A stretch of DNA of 64,000 nt, taken from Buttiauxella massiliensis (GTDB taxonomy: Bacteria; Pseudomonadota; Gammaproteobacteria; Enterobacterales; Enterobacteriaceae). The notes beneath the pieces are model-generated. The model saw only the letters and a list, made by a program, of their open reading frames with translations. It searched no databases and was not told the origin of the DNA. Below are positions 45,006-54,307 of the stretch, piece by piece. Numbering within the stretch: position 1 is the stretch's first letter; each line of letters begins with the position of its first letter. The stretch covers positions 1 to 64,000 of the forward strand of contig NZ_LR722652.1 of assembly GCF_902500225.1 (NCBI RefSeq), given 5' to 3'. The translations under genes and the position numbers were made by a program.

Positions 45006-46301
45006 ATGCGAAAGATTCAAGGCTTGCGCTGGTACATGATTGCCCTGGTAACCATGGGTACCATTCTGGGTTATCTGACACGTAATACGATTGCGGCTGC
45101 TGCACCGACTTTGATGGCAGAGCTGCATATTTCCACTCAGCAGTATTCCTACATTATCGCTGCTTACTCAGCTTGCTACACCATCATGCAACCTGTTGCA
45201 GGTTATGTGCTTGATGTACTGGGTACGAAAGTGGGCTACGCATTCTTTGCTGTCGCATGGGCAATTTTCTGTGGTGCAACTGCACTTGCGGGAAGTTGGG
45301 GTGGTCTGGCAATCGCTCGTGGTGCCGTTGGTGCTGCAGAAGCGGCTATGATTCCAGCTGGCCTGAAAGCCAGTAGCGAATGGTTCCCGGCTAAAGAGCG
45401 TTCAATCGCCGTTGGTTACTTCAACGTAGGTTCCTCTATCGGCGGCATGATTGCTCCACCATTAGTGGTTTGGGCGATTGTGATGCACAGCTGGCAGATG
45501 GCTTTCATCATCTCCGGTGTACTGAGCTTTGCATGGTCAATGGCATGGTTGATTTTCTACAAACATCCACGCGATCAGAAACGTCTGTCTGAAGAAGAAC
45601 GTGAGTACATCATCGGTGGCCAGGAAGCGCATCACCAGACTAACAACAGCAAAAAAATGAGCGCCTGGAAAATCCTGCAGAACCGTCAGTTCTGGGGTAT
45701 TGCTCTGCCACGTTTCCTTGCTGAACCAGCCTGGGGTACTTTCAACGCTTGGATCCCATTGTTCATGTTTAAAGCTTACGGCTTTGACCTGAAGCACATC
45801 GCGATGTTTGCCTGGATGCCAATGCTGTTTGCTGACCTGGGTTGTATCGTTGGCGGCTACCTGCCACCAATCTTCCAACGCGTATTCGGTGTGAACCTGA
45901 TTGTTTCTCGTAAACTGGTTGTGACCATGGGTGCGATTCTGATGATTGCTCCAGGGACTATCGGCCTGTTCACCAGCCCGTACGTTGCAATCGCTCTGCT
46001 GTGTGTTGGCGGCTTTGCTCACCAGTCACTGTCTGGCGCACTGATCACTCTGTCTTCAGACGTGTTCGGTCGTAACGAAGTGGCAACGGCGAATGGCCTG
46101 ACCGGTATGGCAGCCTGGACCGCGAGCACCATGTTTGCTCTGGTTGTTGGCGCACTGGCTGATACCCTTGGCTTCAGCCCACTGTTCGCTGCACTGGCAG
46201 TATTCGATATCCTCGGTGCTATCGTTATCTGGACCGTGCTGCAAAACAAACCAATCAGTGAGTTGAACGACTCGAAAAAAACGAAGCAAGCTATAGCCTA
46301 A
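45006..46301 (+). CDS. exuT: Hexuronate transporter ExuT
   Basis: 431 residues, major facilitator superfamily (anion:cation symporter group), 12 transmembrane segments, starting MRKIQGLRWYMIALVTMGTI. It brings galacturonate and glucuronate into the cell with protons. The cytoplasmic loop near the middle (RDQKRLSEEEREYI) is typical of the group. Sequence and position match E. coli. Followed by an intrinsic terminator and exuR. Confidence 0.96.
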   Translation: MRKIQGLRWYMIALVTMGTILGYLTRNTIAAAAPTLMAELHISTQQYSYIIAAYSACYTIMQPVAGYVLDVLGTKVGYAFFAVAWAIFCGATALAGSWGGLAIARGAVGAAEAAMIPAGLKASSEWFPAKERSIAVGYFNVGSSIGGMIAPPLVVWAIVMHSWQMAFIISGVLSFAWSMAWLIFYKHPRDQKRLSEEEREYIIGGQEAHHQTNNSKKMSAWKILQNRQFWGIALPRFLAEPAWGTFNAWIPLFMFKAYGFDLKHIAMFAWMPMLFADLGCIVGGYLPPIFQRVFGVNLIVSRKLVVTMGAILMIAPGTIGLFTSPYVAIALLCVGGFAHQSLSGALITLSSDVFGRNEVATANGLTGMAAWTASTMFALVVGALADTLGFSPLFAALAVFDILGAIVIWTVLQNKPISELNDSKKTKQAIA

Positions 46302-46323
46302 TCGGTATCTCAAATTTGTTTAC

Positions 46324-46346
46324 AAAGCCGCCCACGGGCGGCTTTT
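46324..46346 (+). terminator. exuT terminator
   Basis: AAAGCCGCCC and GGGCGGCTTT pair around a very short loop and are followed by T's. Confidence 0.88.
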
Positions 46347-46376
46347 GTGTATCTAGAATGTGGAGCCAAACTTTGA

Positions 46377-46394
46377 AAAGTGGTATAACAAATA
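46377..46394 (+). promoter_or_regulatory. ExuR/UxuR-like operator upstream of exuR
   Basis: AAAGTGGTATAACAAATA agrees with the recalled ExuR/UxuR consensus at 14 of 18 positions and lies 34 bases before the exuR start, suggesting autoregulation. The consensus is from memory. Confidence 0.55.
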
Positions 46395-46427
46395 AGGTTA
46401 CCCGCAGGACCTTTCCCGGAGCTACAG

Positions 46428-47204
46428 ATGGAAGTTATGGAACCACGTCGTCTTTATCAGCAATTGGCAGCTGAACTTAAACAACGCATCGAAAACGGTG
46501 TTTATCTGGTTGGGGAAAAACTCCCGGCAGAGCGCTTTATTGCTGAAGAAAAGAACGTGAGCCGCACTGTGGTTCGTGAAGCGATTATTATGCTGGAAGT
46601 GGAAGGCTACGTTGAAGTACGTAAAGGCTCTGGCATCCACGTAATCGCCAATCAGGCGAAGTACACCAACCTTCCTGATGAACAGTTTGAGTTCGCAAGC
46701 TTTGGGCCATTTGAGCTGTTACAGGCTCGCCAATTGATTGAAAGCAATATCGCAGAATTTGCCGCCACCCAGGTTACAAAGCAAGATATTGTCAAACTGA
46801 TGGAAATTCAGGAAATGGCGCGTAATGAGGAAAGTTTCCGCGATTCAGAGTGGGACCTTCATTTCCACACTCAAGTTGCTCTGGCCTCACAAAATAGTGC
46901 ACTTGCGGCCATCGTGGAAAAAATGTGGAGCCAACGTATCCACAACCCATACTGGAAAAAACTTCACGAACACATTGATAAACGTACTGTGGACAACTGG
47001 TGTGAAGACCACGACCAAATTCTTAAGGCACTGATTCGTAAAGACCCGCATGCCGCTAAACTGGCGATGTGGCAACATCTGGAAAATACCAAACAGATGC
47101 TATTTGATGCGACCAGCGATGATTTTGAATTTAACGCCGATCGCTACTTATTTGCAGATAACCCGGTCATTCATCTCGATACTGCCGCAAACGGTCAAAA
47201 ATAG
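46428..47204 (+). CDS. exuR: Hexuronate regulon repressor ExuR
   Basis: 258 residues, GntR family, FadR-like subgroup. The N-terminal winged HTH covers residues 8-70 ([20 protein letters not shown], then [11 protein letters not shown]), and the C-terminal FCD domain binds ligand through His-rich sites ([22 protein letters not shown]). Same length as E. coli ExuR. It represses uxaCA and exuT until tagaturonate or fructuronate builds up. Transcribed alone after the exuT terminator. Confidence 0.96.
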   Translation: MEVMEPRRLYQQLAAELKQRIENGVYLVGEKLPAERFIAEEKNVSRTVVREAIIMLEVEGYVEVRKGSGIHVIANQAKYTNLPDEQFEFASFGPFELLQARQLIESNIAEFAATQVTKQDIVKLMEIQEMARNEESFRDSEWDLHFHTQVALASQNSALAAIVEKMWSQRIHNPYWKKLHEHIDKRTVDNWCEDHDQILKALIRKDPHAAKLAMWQHLENTKQMLFDATSDDFEFNADRYLFADNPVIHLDTAANGQK

Positions 47205-47538
47205 TCATTTTCCCGCGCGAGGGTAAGCAAACCAACCAATAGTGTCAGCGTTTGTAAATACCCTCGCCAGCCCCCCTACGACTCATCAAAATCAATCCTC
47301 AACAAAGCACAAATACTGTGACGCATTAGACAGAGCTTTGTTACAATTAGATGCAATTTCACTGTCGGTGTTAGCTTTGCTAATAACCTGCCCGGTCGCA
47401 TTCACACGGAGTTGTGGCGCGTATGGGTAATGAGCTGTGGATTGTAGGCGGCAACCACACCAAGCATAAATACATCAAGCCGCGTTCTACCAGGCTGACA
47501 TTGATCAGCGGTCTTAACCGATGTGCCAGGAACACTGA
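47205..47538. other. Gene-free stretch before yqjA
   Basis: 334 bases between exuR and yqjA. A short frame at 47242-47430 has no family match or clear ribosome binding site and is not called. The yqjA promoter is expected here; in E. coli it answers to CpxR, but no good GTAAA-N5-GTAAA box was found by eye. Confidence 0.4.
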
Positions 47539-48201
47539 ATGGAACTTCTCTCGCAACTGTTGAACGCTCTCTGGAGCCAGGATTTTGAAACGCTCGCCAA
47601 TCCAGGAATGATTGGCATGCTTTATTTCGTCTTGTTCATGATTTTATTCCTTGAAAACGGCCTGTTGCCTGCAGCCTTCCTACCCGGCGATAGTTTGTTA
47701 GTTTTGGTCGGTGTGCTGATTGCCAAAGGGGCAATGGGTTTTCCGGAAACGCTACTTTTACTGACAACCGCCGCAAGCCTCGGCTGCTGGCTTAGTTATA
47801 TTCAAGGGCGTTGGCTTGGTAATACGCGAATCGTGCAAAACTGGCTATCGCATCTTCCCGCGCATTATCACCAGCGTGCGCACAACCTGTTCCATAAACA
47901 TGGCTTGTCTGCATTGCTGATTGGTCGCTTCATTGCTTTTGTTCGTACCCTGTTACCAACTATTGCTGGTTTATCTGGTCTGAACAATGCGCGTTTCCAG
48001 TTCTTCAACTGGATGAGCGGCCTGTTATGGGTACTAATCCTCACCACGCTAGGATATCTGCTCGGTAAAACGCCAGTATTCCTGAAATATGAAGATGCAT
48101 TGATGTCCTGCCTGATGCTGCTACCAGTCGTGTTACTGGTAATTGGTCTGATCGGTTCGTTGATTGTGCTTTGGCGTAAAAAATACGGTAACCGCAGTTA
48201 A
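47539..48201 (+). CDS. yqjA: DedA-family inner membrane protein YqjA
   Basis: 220 residues with the DedA/VTT pattern: [20 protein letters not shown] near the N-terminus with the acidic and Pro-Gly-Asp motif, [20 protein letters not shown] with essential arginines, and several transmembrane segments. YqjA is needed for proton-dependent transport at alkaline pH and for envelope integrity. AGGAA precedes the ATG. It is followed 11 bases later by mzrA in an operon. Confidence 0.94.
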   Translation: MELLSQLLNALWSQDFETLANPGMIGMLYFVLFMILFLENGLLPAAFLPGDSLLVLVGVLIAKGAMGFPETLLLLTTAASLGCWLSYIQGRWLGNTRIVQNWLSHLPAHYHQRAHNLFHKHGLSALLIGRFIAFVRTLLPTIAGLSGLNNARFQFFNWMSGLLWVLILTTLGYLLGKTPVFLKYEDALMSCLMLLPVVLLVIGLIGSLIVLWRKKYGNRS

Positions 48202-48212
48202 GAGGGATAACG

Positions 48213-48590
48213 ATGAAAACACATTTTTTTCGTGGCCTAAGGGCCACGATGTTGATTGGCGCAATTGCCGCGGCCTCGATACTGATATGGTCGGGAATGC
48301 AGCGCACTGAGTCCACACTTGAGATTCGCTCCAGCCAACAAGGCATCAGCATGCCTGACGGGTTTTATGTCTGGCACCACCTTGATGCCAACGGTATTCG
48401 CTTTAAAAGTATTACGCCTGACAACAATTCGTTATTGATAAAGTTTGATTCGAGTGCGCAAAGCGAGGCTGCTAAAGCCGTGTTATATAAAACGCTGCCA
48501 CATGGCTACGTCATCGCTCAGCAAGATGAAGATGACAGCGCCAGCACATGGCTTACGCGTGTGCTTAACGAAAATATCCGCATTGGTTAA
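48213..48590 (+). CDS. mzrA: EnvZ/OmpR modulator MzrA
   Basis: 125 residues: a short cytoplasmic N-terminus, one transmembrane helix (about residues 8-30) and a periplasmic domain with FYVWHHLDANGIRFKSITPD and LPHGYVIAQQDEDD, matching E. coli MzrA (YqjB). It links the Cpx response to EnvZ/OmpR by touching EnvZ in the membrane. AGAGGG precedes the ATG. Co-transcribed with yqjA. Confidence 0.88.
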   Translation: MKTHFFRGLRATMLIGAIAAASILIWSGMQRTESTLEIRSSQQGISMPDGFYVWHHLDANGIRFKSITPDNNSLLIKFDSSAQSEAAKAVLYKTLPHGYVIAQQDEDDSASTWLTRVLNENIRIG

Positions 48591-48760
48591 CCCTTTCCTG
48601 CAATCCTAATTTGCTAATGGGGATTGGGTTTTTACTCAATTCCTGACTATGCTTGTTTTTACTTAAACCGCTACAAATCATCACATTCGTTTAATTTCTG
48701 GACTTTTTGTATGCTTAACCTTGCGGGTAAACGTACATTCACAATGGAAGGTTTTTTATC

Positions 48761-49129
48761 ATGAACATTCGTACCGTATTAGCTATCGCCCTGTTATCTC
48801 TGACATCTGCCGCACAAGCGAACTCACTGTGCAGTGAAAAAGAGCAGGATATCCAGCGAGAAATTGGCTATGCGGAAAAACATCAGAATCAAAATCGTGT
48901 TAATGGGCTTAATAAAGCGTTGAAAGAATTGCGCGCCAATTGCACAGACAGCAGCTTACGCGCCGCCCATGAAAAGAAAATCAACGAACAAAAAGCTGAA
49001 ATCACCGAACGTAAAGCAGATCTGCAAGAAGCGCGCGCCAAAGGCGATGCTGATAAAATTTCAAAACGGGAACAGAAACTGGCTGAAGCTGAGCACGAGC
49101 TGAAAACTTTGCAGGCTCGTGATTACTAA
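48761..49129 (+). CDS. yqjC: Periplasmic DUF1090 protein YqjC
   Basis: 122 residues with a signal peptide (MNIRTVLAIALLSLTSAAQA). The mature part is a long charged helix rich in Lys, Glu, Gln and Ala with paired cysteines (SLCSEKEQ, ANCTDSS). It matches E. coli YqjC. Function unknown, thought to be stress related. AAGG precedes the ATG. First gene of yqjCDEK. Confidence 0.92.
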   Translation: MNIRTVLAIALLSLTSAAQANSLCSEKEQDIQREIGYAEKHQNQNRVNGLNKALKELRANCTDSSLRAAHEKKINEQKAEITERKADLQEARAKGDADKISKREQKLAEAEHELKTLQARDY

Positions 49130-49164
49130 GTTCAAGGATCAACCTCAAACACCTGGAGAGAACC

Positions 49165-49470
49165 ATGTCAAAAGATACTACATCAGAACATTTGCGCGCT
49201 GAGTTGAAATCCCTGGCAGACACCCTTGAAGAGGTGCTGAGTGCATCGACGGATAAGTCAAAATCCGAACTTGAAAAGTTGCGTGGTAAAGCTGAAAAAG
49301 CACTGAAAGAAAGCCGTGTACGCCTGGGTGATACCGGTGATGTTATTGCTAAACAAACCCGTGAAGCCGCCGCGAAAGCTGACGACTACGTGCGTGAAAA
49401 CCCATGGACCGGTGTTGGCATTGGTGCGGCGATTGGCGTCGTACTCGGTGTCCTGCTGACGCGTCGTTAA
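49165..49470 (+). CDS. yqjD: Ribosome-associated inner membrane protein YqjD (DUF883)
   Basis: 101 residues: a long amphipathic helical part followed by a C-terminal glycine-rich transmembrane tail (GVGIGAAIGVVLGVLLTRR). In E. coli YqjD binds ribosomes and tethers them to the membrane in stationary phase under RpoS control. GGAGAG precedes the ATG. Confidence 0.93.
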   Translation: MSKDTTSEHLRAELKSLADTLEEVLSASTDKSKSELEKLRGKAEKALKESRVRLGDTGDVIAKQTREAAAKADDYVRENPWTGVGIGAAIGVVLGVLLTRR

Positions 49471-49472
49471 TT

Positions 49473-49871
49473 ATGCCTGAATCCCATCAACCTCAAGGTC
49501 CAGGTAAAGGCGTTCTAGGCATTGGCCAGCGCCTTGTCACTATCATCGTTGGGATGGTGGAAACGCGTGTGCGGCTTGCAGTGGTGGAATTGGAAGAGGA
49601 GAAAGCACATCTCATCCAGTTACTACTGATGCTTGGGTTAACCATGCTGTTTGCTGCATTTGGCTTAATGAGTCTTGTGGTGCTGGTTTTCTGGGCCGTC
49701 GAGCCGCAATACCGCCTGAACGCCATGATCGCGACAACAGTCGTCCTGTTGGGTCTGGCGTTCATTGGTGGTATCTGGACTCTGCGTAAATCGCGTCAAT
49801 CCACCTTGCTGCGCCATACTCGTCGCGAGCTCGAAAATGACCGTTCATTGCTGGAAGATGACAAACTATGA
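49473..49871 (+). CDS. yqjE: Inner membrane protein YqjE (phage holin superfamily III-like)
   Basis: 132 residues with two transmembrane helices (LLLMLGLTMLFAAFGLMSLV and the one following) flanked by charged helices (LAVVELEEEKAHL). It starts two bases after yqjD. Matches E. coli YqjE (134). Function unknown. The start at 49473 is required by the yqjD stop; the frame is open upstream only as a shadow. Confidence 0.92.
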   Translation: MPESHQPQGPGKGVLGIGQRLVTIIVGMVETRVRLAVVELEEEKAHLIQLLLMLGLTMLFAAFGLMSLVVLVFWAVEPQYRLNAMIATTVVLLGLAFIGGIWTLRKSRQSTLLRHTRRELENDRSLLEDDKL

Positions 49872-50158
49872 GCCAACGCGAGCTAGATAAACGCAAAGCA
49901 TTTTTACTCAGCCAGATTCAACAACAACGGTTGGATTTAAGTGCAAGCAAGCGCGACTGGCTTGAAGTGACAGCGACTTATGATAGAAGCTGGAACACAT
50001 TGATTAGCTTACGCCGGTACGCAGTTGTCGCCAGCAGCGTTATGGCTATCTGGACAGTGCGCCACCCAAGCTTCCTGATGCGCTGGGCAAGGCGCGGGCT
50101 AGGCGCCTGGAGTACGTGGCGTCTGATTCGCAACACAATACAGCCGCAATCGCATTAG
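49868..50158 (+). CDS. yqjK: YqjK family protein
   Basis: 96 residues, very basic (SQRELDKRKAFLLSQIQQQR), with a weak hydrophobic segment in the C-terminal half. It overlaps yqjE by four bases (ATGA), so translation is coupled. Matches E. coli YqjK. Function unknown. An intrinsic terminator follows. Confidence 0.9.
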   Translation: MSQRELDKRKAFLLSQIQQQRLDLSASKRDWLEVTATYDRSWNTLISLRRYAVVASSVMAIWTVRHPSFLMRWARRGLGAWSTWRLIRNTIQPQSH

Positions 50159-50164
50159 TACCCA

Positions 50165-50192
50165 ACGCCGCCTTATTCAGGCGGCGTTTTTA
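50165..50192 (+). terminator. yqjCDEK terminator
   Basis: ACGCCGCC and GGCGGCGT pair around a 7-base loop, followed by TTTTATT. Confidence 0.9.
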
Positions 50193-50358
50193 TTAATCAG
50201 TAATATTGAAAAACATCGACAGTTTTCCTTGCTAACAATCCCTTAACGTCACGTCTATTATCCTCCCCATCAACCGCAGTCACCGGTAACTACCGGAAAC
50301 TGCAAAGACAAACATCCCTGGGCTGATAGCACCCACAAGAGATTCGCTGGAGAGTAAA

Positions 50359-50751
50359 ATGAAAAAATTAGATGATGCAGGTGTTCTGTTAGCTCGTGTC
50401 CTGATGCCGATTCTGTTCATCGTTGCAGGTTGGGGCAAAATTAACGGTTATGCCGGCACTCAACAATATATGGAAGCGATGGGTGTTCCTGGGTTCTTAC
50501 TGCCATTGACCATTCTGCTTGAGTTTGGCGGCGGCCTGGCGATTCTGTTCGGTTTCTTTACTCGTACCACAGCGATTATCACTGCAGTGTTCACGATTCT
50601 GACAGCGTTCTTGTTCCACGGTGATTTCAGCCAGGGCATGAACTCAACCATGTTTATGAAGAACTTCACCATCGCCGGTGGTTACCTGTTACTGGCTATC
50701 TTCGGACCAGGTGCATACAGCATCGACCGCATTCTGAAGAAAAACTGGTAA
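50359..50751 (+). CDS. yqjF: DoxX-family inner membrane protein YqjF
   Basis: 130 residues with four transmembrane helices and the DoxX motifs ILFIVAGWGKI, LLEFGGGLAIL and LFHGDF. DoxX proteins are linked to redox and thiol stress. In E. coli yqjF responds to aromatic compounds under YhaJ control, and yhaJ is nearby here too. GAGAG precedes the ATG. A terminator follows before yqjG. Confidence 0.93.
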   Translation: MKKLDDAGVLLARVLMPILFIVAGWGKINGYAGTQQYMEAMGVPGFLLPLTILLEFGGGLAILFGFFTRTTAIITAVFTILTAFLFHGDFSQGMNSTMFMKNFTIAGGYLLLAIFGPGAYSIDRILKKNW

Positions 50752-50772
50752 GGTTCTATACTTAGTTTCACT

Positions 50773-50808
50773 AAAAGCGAAGGTTAATCCCTTCGCTTTT
50801 TTGTTTTT
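50773..50808 (+). terminator. yqjF terminator
   Basis: AAAGCGAAGG pairs with CCTTCGCTTT, followed by TTTTGTTTTT. Confidence 0.92.
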
Positions 50809-50829
50809 AAGGCTCACGAGGAGAATGAA

Positions 50830-51822
50830 ATGGGACAATTAATTGATGGCGTGTGGCACGATGTCTGGTACGACACCAAATCCACTGGCGGCAGTTTCAA
50901 ACGCTCAGAGTCAGCTTTTCGCAACTGGCTGACGGCGGATGGTGAACCCGGCCTAACCGGTAAAGGTGGTTTTGCTGCCGAGAAAGATCGCTACCATCTC
51001 TATGTTTCCCTCGCCTGCCCTTGGGCGCACCGCACGTTGATCATGCGCGCCTTGAAAGGCCTCGAGTCTTTCATTTCTGTATCCGTGGTTAACCCGCTGA
51101 TGCTGCAAGATGGCTGGACGTTTGATGATGATTTCCCAAACGCTACCGGTGATGGCTTATATCAGCATGAATATCTTTATCAGCTCTATTTACAAGCTGA
51201 CTCTGATTACACCGGGCGCGTTACCGTACCTGTTTTATGGGATAAGAAAACGCAGACTATCGTCAGTAACGAATCCGCTGAAATCATCCGTATGCTCAAT
51301 TCCGCGTTTGATGCGCAGGGGGCTCGCGCTGGTGATTATTACCCGACGGCATTACGTAGCCAGATTGATGAGCTAAATAGTTGGATTTACGACAGCATTA
51401 ATAACGGCGTATATAAAGCCGGTTTTGCCACCTCTCAAGAAGCTTACGATGAAGCCGTCACCAAAGTATTCGAGTCACTGGCACGCGTTGAGCAGATCCT
51501 CGGGCAACATCGATATTTAACTGGCGACCAACTTACCGAAGCGGATATTCGTTTGTGGACCACACTGGTGCGTTTCGACCCGGTATATGTCACCCACTTT
51601 AAATGCGACAAACACCGCATTAGTGATTACCTGAATGTGTACGGATTCCTGCGCGATATTTATCAGATGCCAGGCATTGCGGAGACCGTCGATTTCGCAC
51701 ATATCCGTAACCATTATTATCGCAGCCACAAAACCATTAACCCAACCGGGATTATTTCCATTGGCCCCGCTCAGGATTTGAATGAGCCTCACGGGCGCGA
51801 CGAACGGTTTAACAAGGGTTGA
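50830..51822 (+). CDS. yqjG: Glutathionyl-hydroquinone reductase YqjG
   Basis: 330 residues, Xi-class glutathione transferase. The active-site cysteine is Cys63 in SLACPWAHRTLI; the C-terminal all-helical domain includes LTEADIRLWTTLVRFDPVY. It removes glutathione from glutathionyl-hydroquinones. AGGAG is upstream. Matches E. coli YqjG (328). It is probably induced with yqjF by aromatic compounds. Confidence 0.95.
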   Translation: MGQLIDGVWHDVWYDTKSTGGSFKRSESAFRNWLTADGEPGLTGKGGFAAEKDRYHLYVSLACPWAHRTLIMRALKGLESFISVSVVNPLMLQDGWTFDDDFPNATGDGLYQHEYLYQLYLQADSDYTGRVTVPVLWDKKTQTIVSNESAEIIRMLNSAFDAQGARAGDYYPTALRSQIDELNSWIYDSINNGVYKAGFATSQEAYDEAVTKVFESLARVEQILGQHRYLTGDQLTEADIRLWTTLVRFDPVYVTHFKCDKHRISDYLNVYGFLRDIYQMPGIAETVDFAHIRNHYYRSHKTINPTGIISIGPAQDLNEPHGRDERFNKG

Positions 51823-51927
51823 TAAAATTCATATGAACTATGATTTACGTAAAATCTATTCACGGCTATTCTTGAAATAGATCGCTTACAGATCAAGTGA
51901 TTGATAAAAAATCAAGGCGGGCTACAA

Positions 51928-52311
51928 ATGGATTGGTATTTCAAAGTTTTAAAAAATTATCTTGGCTTTAGTGGACGTGCACGCCGCAAAGAGTTCTGGA
52001 TGTTCATCCTGGTCAACCTTGTGCTCACCGTGGTTTTAAGCATTCTGGATAAGATGTTAGGGCTACGGATTGCGGGGGATGAAGGTCTGCTGACGACGGT
52101 TTACGGCGTACTGATTTTTCTGCCTTACTGGGCCGTACAGTTCCGACGCCTTCACGATACCGACCGTTCAGCCTGGTGGCTACTGCTGTTGTTAATACCG
52201 TTGGTGGGCTGGTTGATTATTCTGGCGTTTAATTGCCAGAACGGCACGCCAGGCGAAAACGAGTACGGCGCGGATCCAAAGCGCCTGGATGCACGATTCG
52301 TTAGTGAATAA
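51928..52311 (+). CDS. yhaH: DUF805 membrane protein YhaH
   Basis: 127 residues; MDWYFKVLKNYLGFSGRARR matches the DUF805 start of E. coli YhaH. Three or four transmembrane helices with RRLHDTDRSAWW and GTPGENEYGADP, the conserved end. The start at 51928 fits the family; the open frame upstream (51901) adds nine residues without support. In E. coli yhaH is a YhaJ target. Confidence 0.92.
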   Translation: MDWYFKVLKNYLGFSGRARRKEFWMFILVNLVLTVVLSILDKMLGLRIAGDEGLLTTVYGVLIFLPYWAVQFRRLHDTDRSAWWLLLLLIPLVGWLIILAFNCQNGTPGENEYGADPKRLDARFVSE

Positions 52312-52365
52312 TAATTTAAGAATTGTGGCGGCTAGCGCAGCGATTTCCCGCCCAACAAACTCACT

Positions 52366-52405
52366 TAAAAAGGGTGGCGCAGCGCGAAAGCTGCCCACCC
52401 TTTTT
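52366..52405. terminator. Bidirectional terminator between yhaH and yhaJ
   Basis: AAAAAGGGTGG and CCACCCTTTTT form a long stem with an inner GC-rich part; it has T runs on both strands and serves the convergent yhaH and yhaJ genes. Confidence 0.92.
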
Positions 52406-53294
52406 ATTTCAATAATTTTGGAATTTCACGCAGGCACCAGGCTTTTGCTTCGCCCATGCTATCGCGTCGCCACGCCATGATAATGTCAATTTCATTGGTG
52501 TATTCTGGGCTCACCACACGTAGTCGCCCTTCAGCAATGTCCTGCTCGACCATCGGATAAGGCATTGTCGCTACACCCAACCCGGCCAGCAATGCCTGGC
52601 GTTTATCTTCCATGCTACTTACCGTAAGACGCGGCTGTTTATCCAGTAACTGCACTGTCAGCACAGGACGTTCCCGTGCGGTATCAGCAACCGCGATACC
52701 TCGATACTTCACGCGCGTCACCTCTGAAAGCGGCTCCGGTTCATTATGAATCGGGTGATCAGGTGCCGCGACATAAACGCTCATCACCTTATACAGCTTG
52801 CGTGAGTTAATCTCAGATGAAGAACGGAAGTGCATATCCGGAGCAATCACAATATCCGCCCGACCTTGCTCTAAACGCTCCCATGAACCTGCCAGCACTT
52901 CAGTAATAATCGACAGCTGCGTGTCAGCTTTACCGGCAAGTTTTTCCACCAGCGGATACAGCTTCGCCGTCGGCACCAGAGCCTCTGTAACAATGGTGAG
53001 ATGCGTTTCCCAACCACGCGCCAGTGCTTCGGCGTCAGTGGTAAGTTTTTCAGCCGCTTCGAGTAAAACTCGCCCGCGTTCGAGCAACATGCGCCCGACG
53101 TTAGTAAATTTGGTGCGATGGCCTGAGCGGTCAAACAGCACAACATCCAGCTCTTCTTCCAGCTTCTGCATGGTGTAACTCAGTGCCGATGGCACGCGCC
53201 CCAGCTCATCGGCGGCTGCGGCAAAACTTCCGCGTCGGTCAATTGCATCCATGACCCGCAATGCTTCCAGCGTCAATGCTCTCTCTTTAGCCAT
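52404..53294 (-). CDS. yhaJ: LysR-type regulator YhaJ
   Basis: 296 residues from MAKERALTLEALRVMDAIDR. N-terminal LysR winged HTH (RRGSFAAAADELGRVPSALS), then a periplasmic-binding-like effector domain. E. coli YhaJ activates yqjF and yhaH in response to aromatic compounds and quinones, and affects virulence genes in pathogens. GAGAGCGAG precedes the chosen ATG. Divergent from yhaK with 106 bases between, where its binding site for yhaK should lie. Confidence 0.93.
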   Translation of the reverse strand: MAKERALTLEALRVMDAIDRRGSFAAAADELGRVPSALSYTMQKLEEELDVVLFDRSGHRTKFTNVGRMLLERGRVLLEAAEKLTTDAEALARGWETHLTIVTEALVPTAKLYPLVEKLAGKADTQLSIITEVLAGSWERLEQGRADIVIAPDMHFRSSSEINSRKLYKVMSVYVAAPDHPIHNEPEPLSEVTRVKYRGIAVADTARERPVLTVQLLDKQPRLTVSSMEDKRQALLAGLGVATMPYPMVEQDIAEGRLRVVSPEYTNEIDIIMAWRRDSMGEAKAWCLREIPKLLK

Positions 53295-53400
53295 CTCGCT
53301 CTCATTCAGGAAATTTGAACATACCAAGCAGATTAACTGGCTAACAATGCAGCGTCCAGAGCTTTACCATGGGTACAGTGTAAAAAGAGGTCAAGAAATT

Positions 53401-54102
53401 ATGATTACGCCAAGAACTGCCAAACAATGCGGGAAAGCGGACTATGGATGGCTGCAAGCCCGCTATACGTTTTCCTTCGGTCACTATTTCGACCCAAAAT
53501 TGTTGGGCTATGCTTCGTTGCGCGTACTCAACCAGGAAGTGTTAGCACCGGGTGCGTCATTCCAGCCACGAACCTATCCGAAGGTTGATATTCTCAATTT
53601 GATTCTTGAAGGCGAAGCGGAATATCGCGATAGCGAAGGCAACCACGTTCAGGCTAAAGCGGGGGAAGCTTTACTGCTTTCAACTCAACCAGGGCTGAGT
53701 TACAGCGAGCATAACCTGAGTAAAGAGAATTCTCTGACGCGGATGCAGCTGTGGCTTGATGCTTGCCCCGAGCGCGAAAATCCACTGGTGCAGAAAATCA
53801 CGCTTACAGATGGGTCACAACAATTACTGGCCTCCCCGGATGGCAGTAAAAAGAGCTTACAACTGCGCCAACAAGTATGGATTCATCAGATTGAACTGGA
53901 GAAAGGCCAGCAGTTGAGCTTCCAGTTGCACGGCCCGCGTGCTTATTTACAGTCAATTCACGGTACGGTTCACGCTGTAACATCTGCCGAAGAAAAAGAA
54001 GGGCTTACCTGTGGTGACGGCGCTTTTATCCGTGATGAAGCTAACATTACGCTGGTTGCAGATACCCCATTGCGTGCATTGCTGATAGATTTACCGGTCT
54101 GA
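53401..54102 (+). CDS. yhaK: Pirin-like bicupin YhaK
   Basis: 233 residues, same length as E. coli YhaK. Two cupin domains; the first holds FSFGHYFDPKLLGYASLRVL and PRTYPKVDILNLILEGEAEY. YhaK lacks the full pirin metal site and is a redox-sensitive cytosolic protein used as a nitrosative stress marker. AGAGG precedes the ATG at 53401; the frame open upstream lies in the yhaJ promoter. Confidence 0.93.
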   Translation: MITPRTAKQCGKADYGWLQARYTFSFGHYFDPKLLGYASLRVLNQEVLAPGASFQPRTYPKVDILNLILEGEAEYRDSEGNHVQAKAGEALLLSTQPGLSYSEHNLSKENSLTRMQLWLDACPERENPLVQKITLTDGSQQLLASPDGSKKSLQLRQQVWIHQIELEKGQQLSFQLHGPRAYLQSIHGTVHAVTSAEEKEGLTCGDGAFIRDEANITLVADTPLRALLIDLPV

Positions 54103-54135
54103 CCAGTATCAGGAATGGACCAACAGGAGTTATCC

Positions 54136-54306
54136 GTGAGCAAGAAATCATCGACGAAGAAAACGGCCAAAAAAGCAGTGTCAGCGGTTGTGGTTGCGAC
54201 AACAACCGCTGATGTCGAGCTGAGTTACGACGAGATGCTCAACGAACTGGAAGCGATTGTTGTCGAAGCTGATGTACGACTGGCGGAAGAAGAAGCCAGC
54301 CTCTGA
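54136..54306 (+). CDS. yhaL: Small protein YhaL
   Basis: 56 residues, Lys- and Ala-rich N-terminus then an acidic helix (YDEMLNELEAIVVEADVRLA) matching E. coli YhaL (54). The start is GTG at 54136 with AGGAG seven bases upstream; an ATG at 54115 would place the ribosome binding site inside the gene. The product begins MSKKSSTKKTAKK, as in E. coli. Function unknown. Its stop lies two bases from the end of convergent cyuA. Confidence 0.85.
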   Translation: MSKKSSTKKTAKKAVSAVVVATTTADVELSYDEMLNELEAIVVEADVRLAEEEASL

Positions 54307-54307
54307 A

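Noticed and set aside
47242-47430. 62-codon frame between exuR and yqjA
   Set aside because: No ribosome binding site, no family resemblance, lies in a promoter region.
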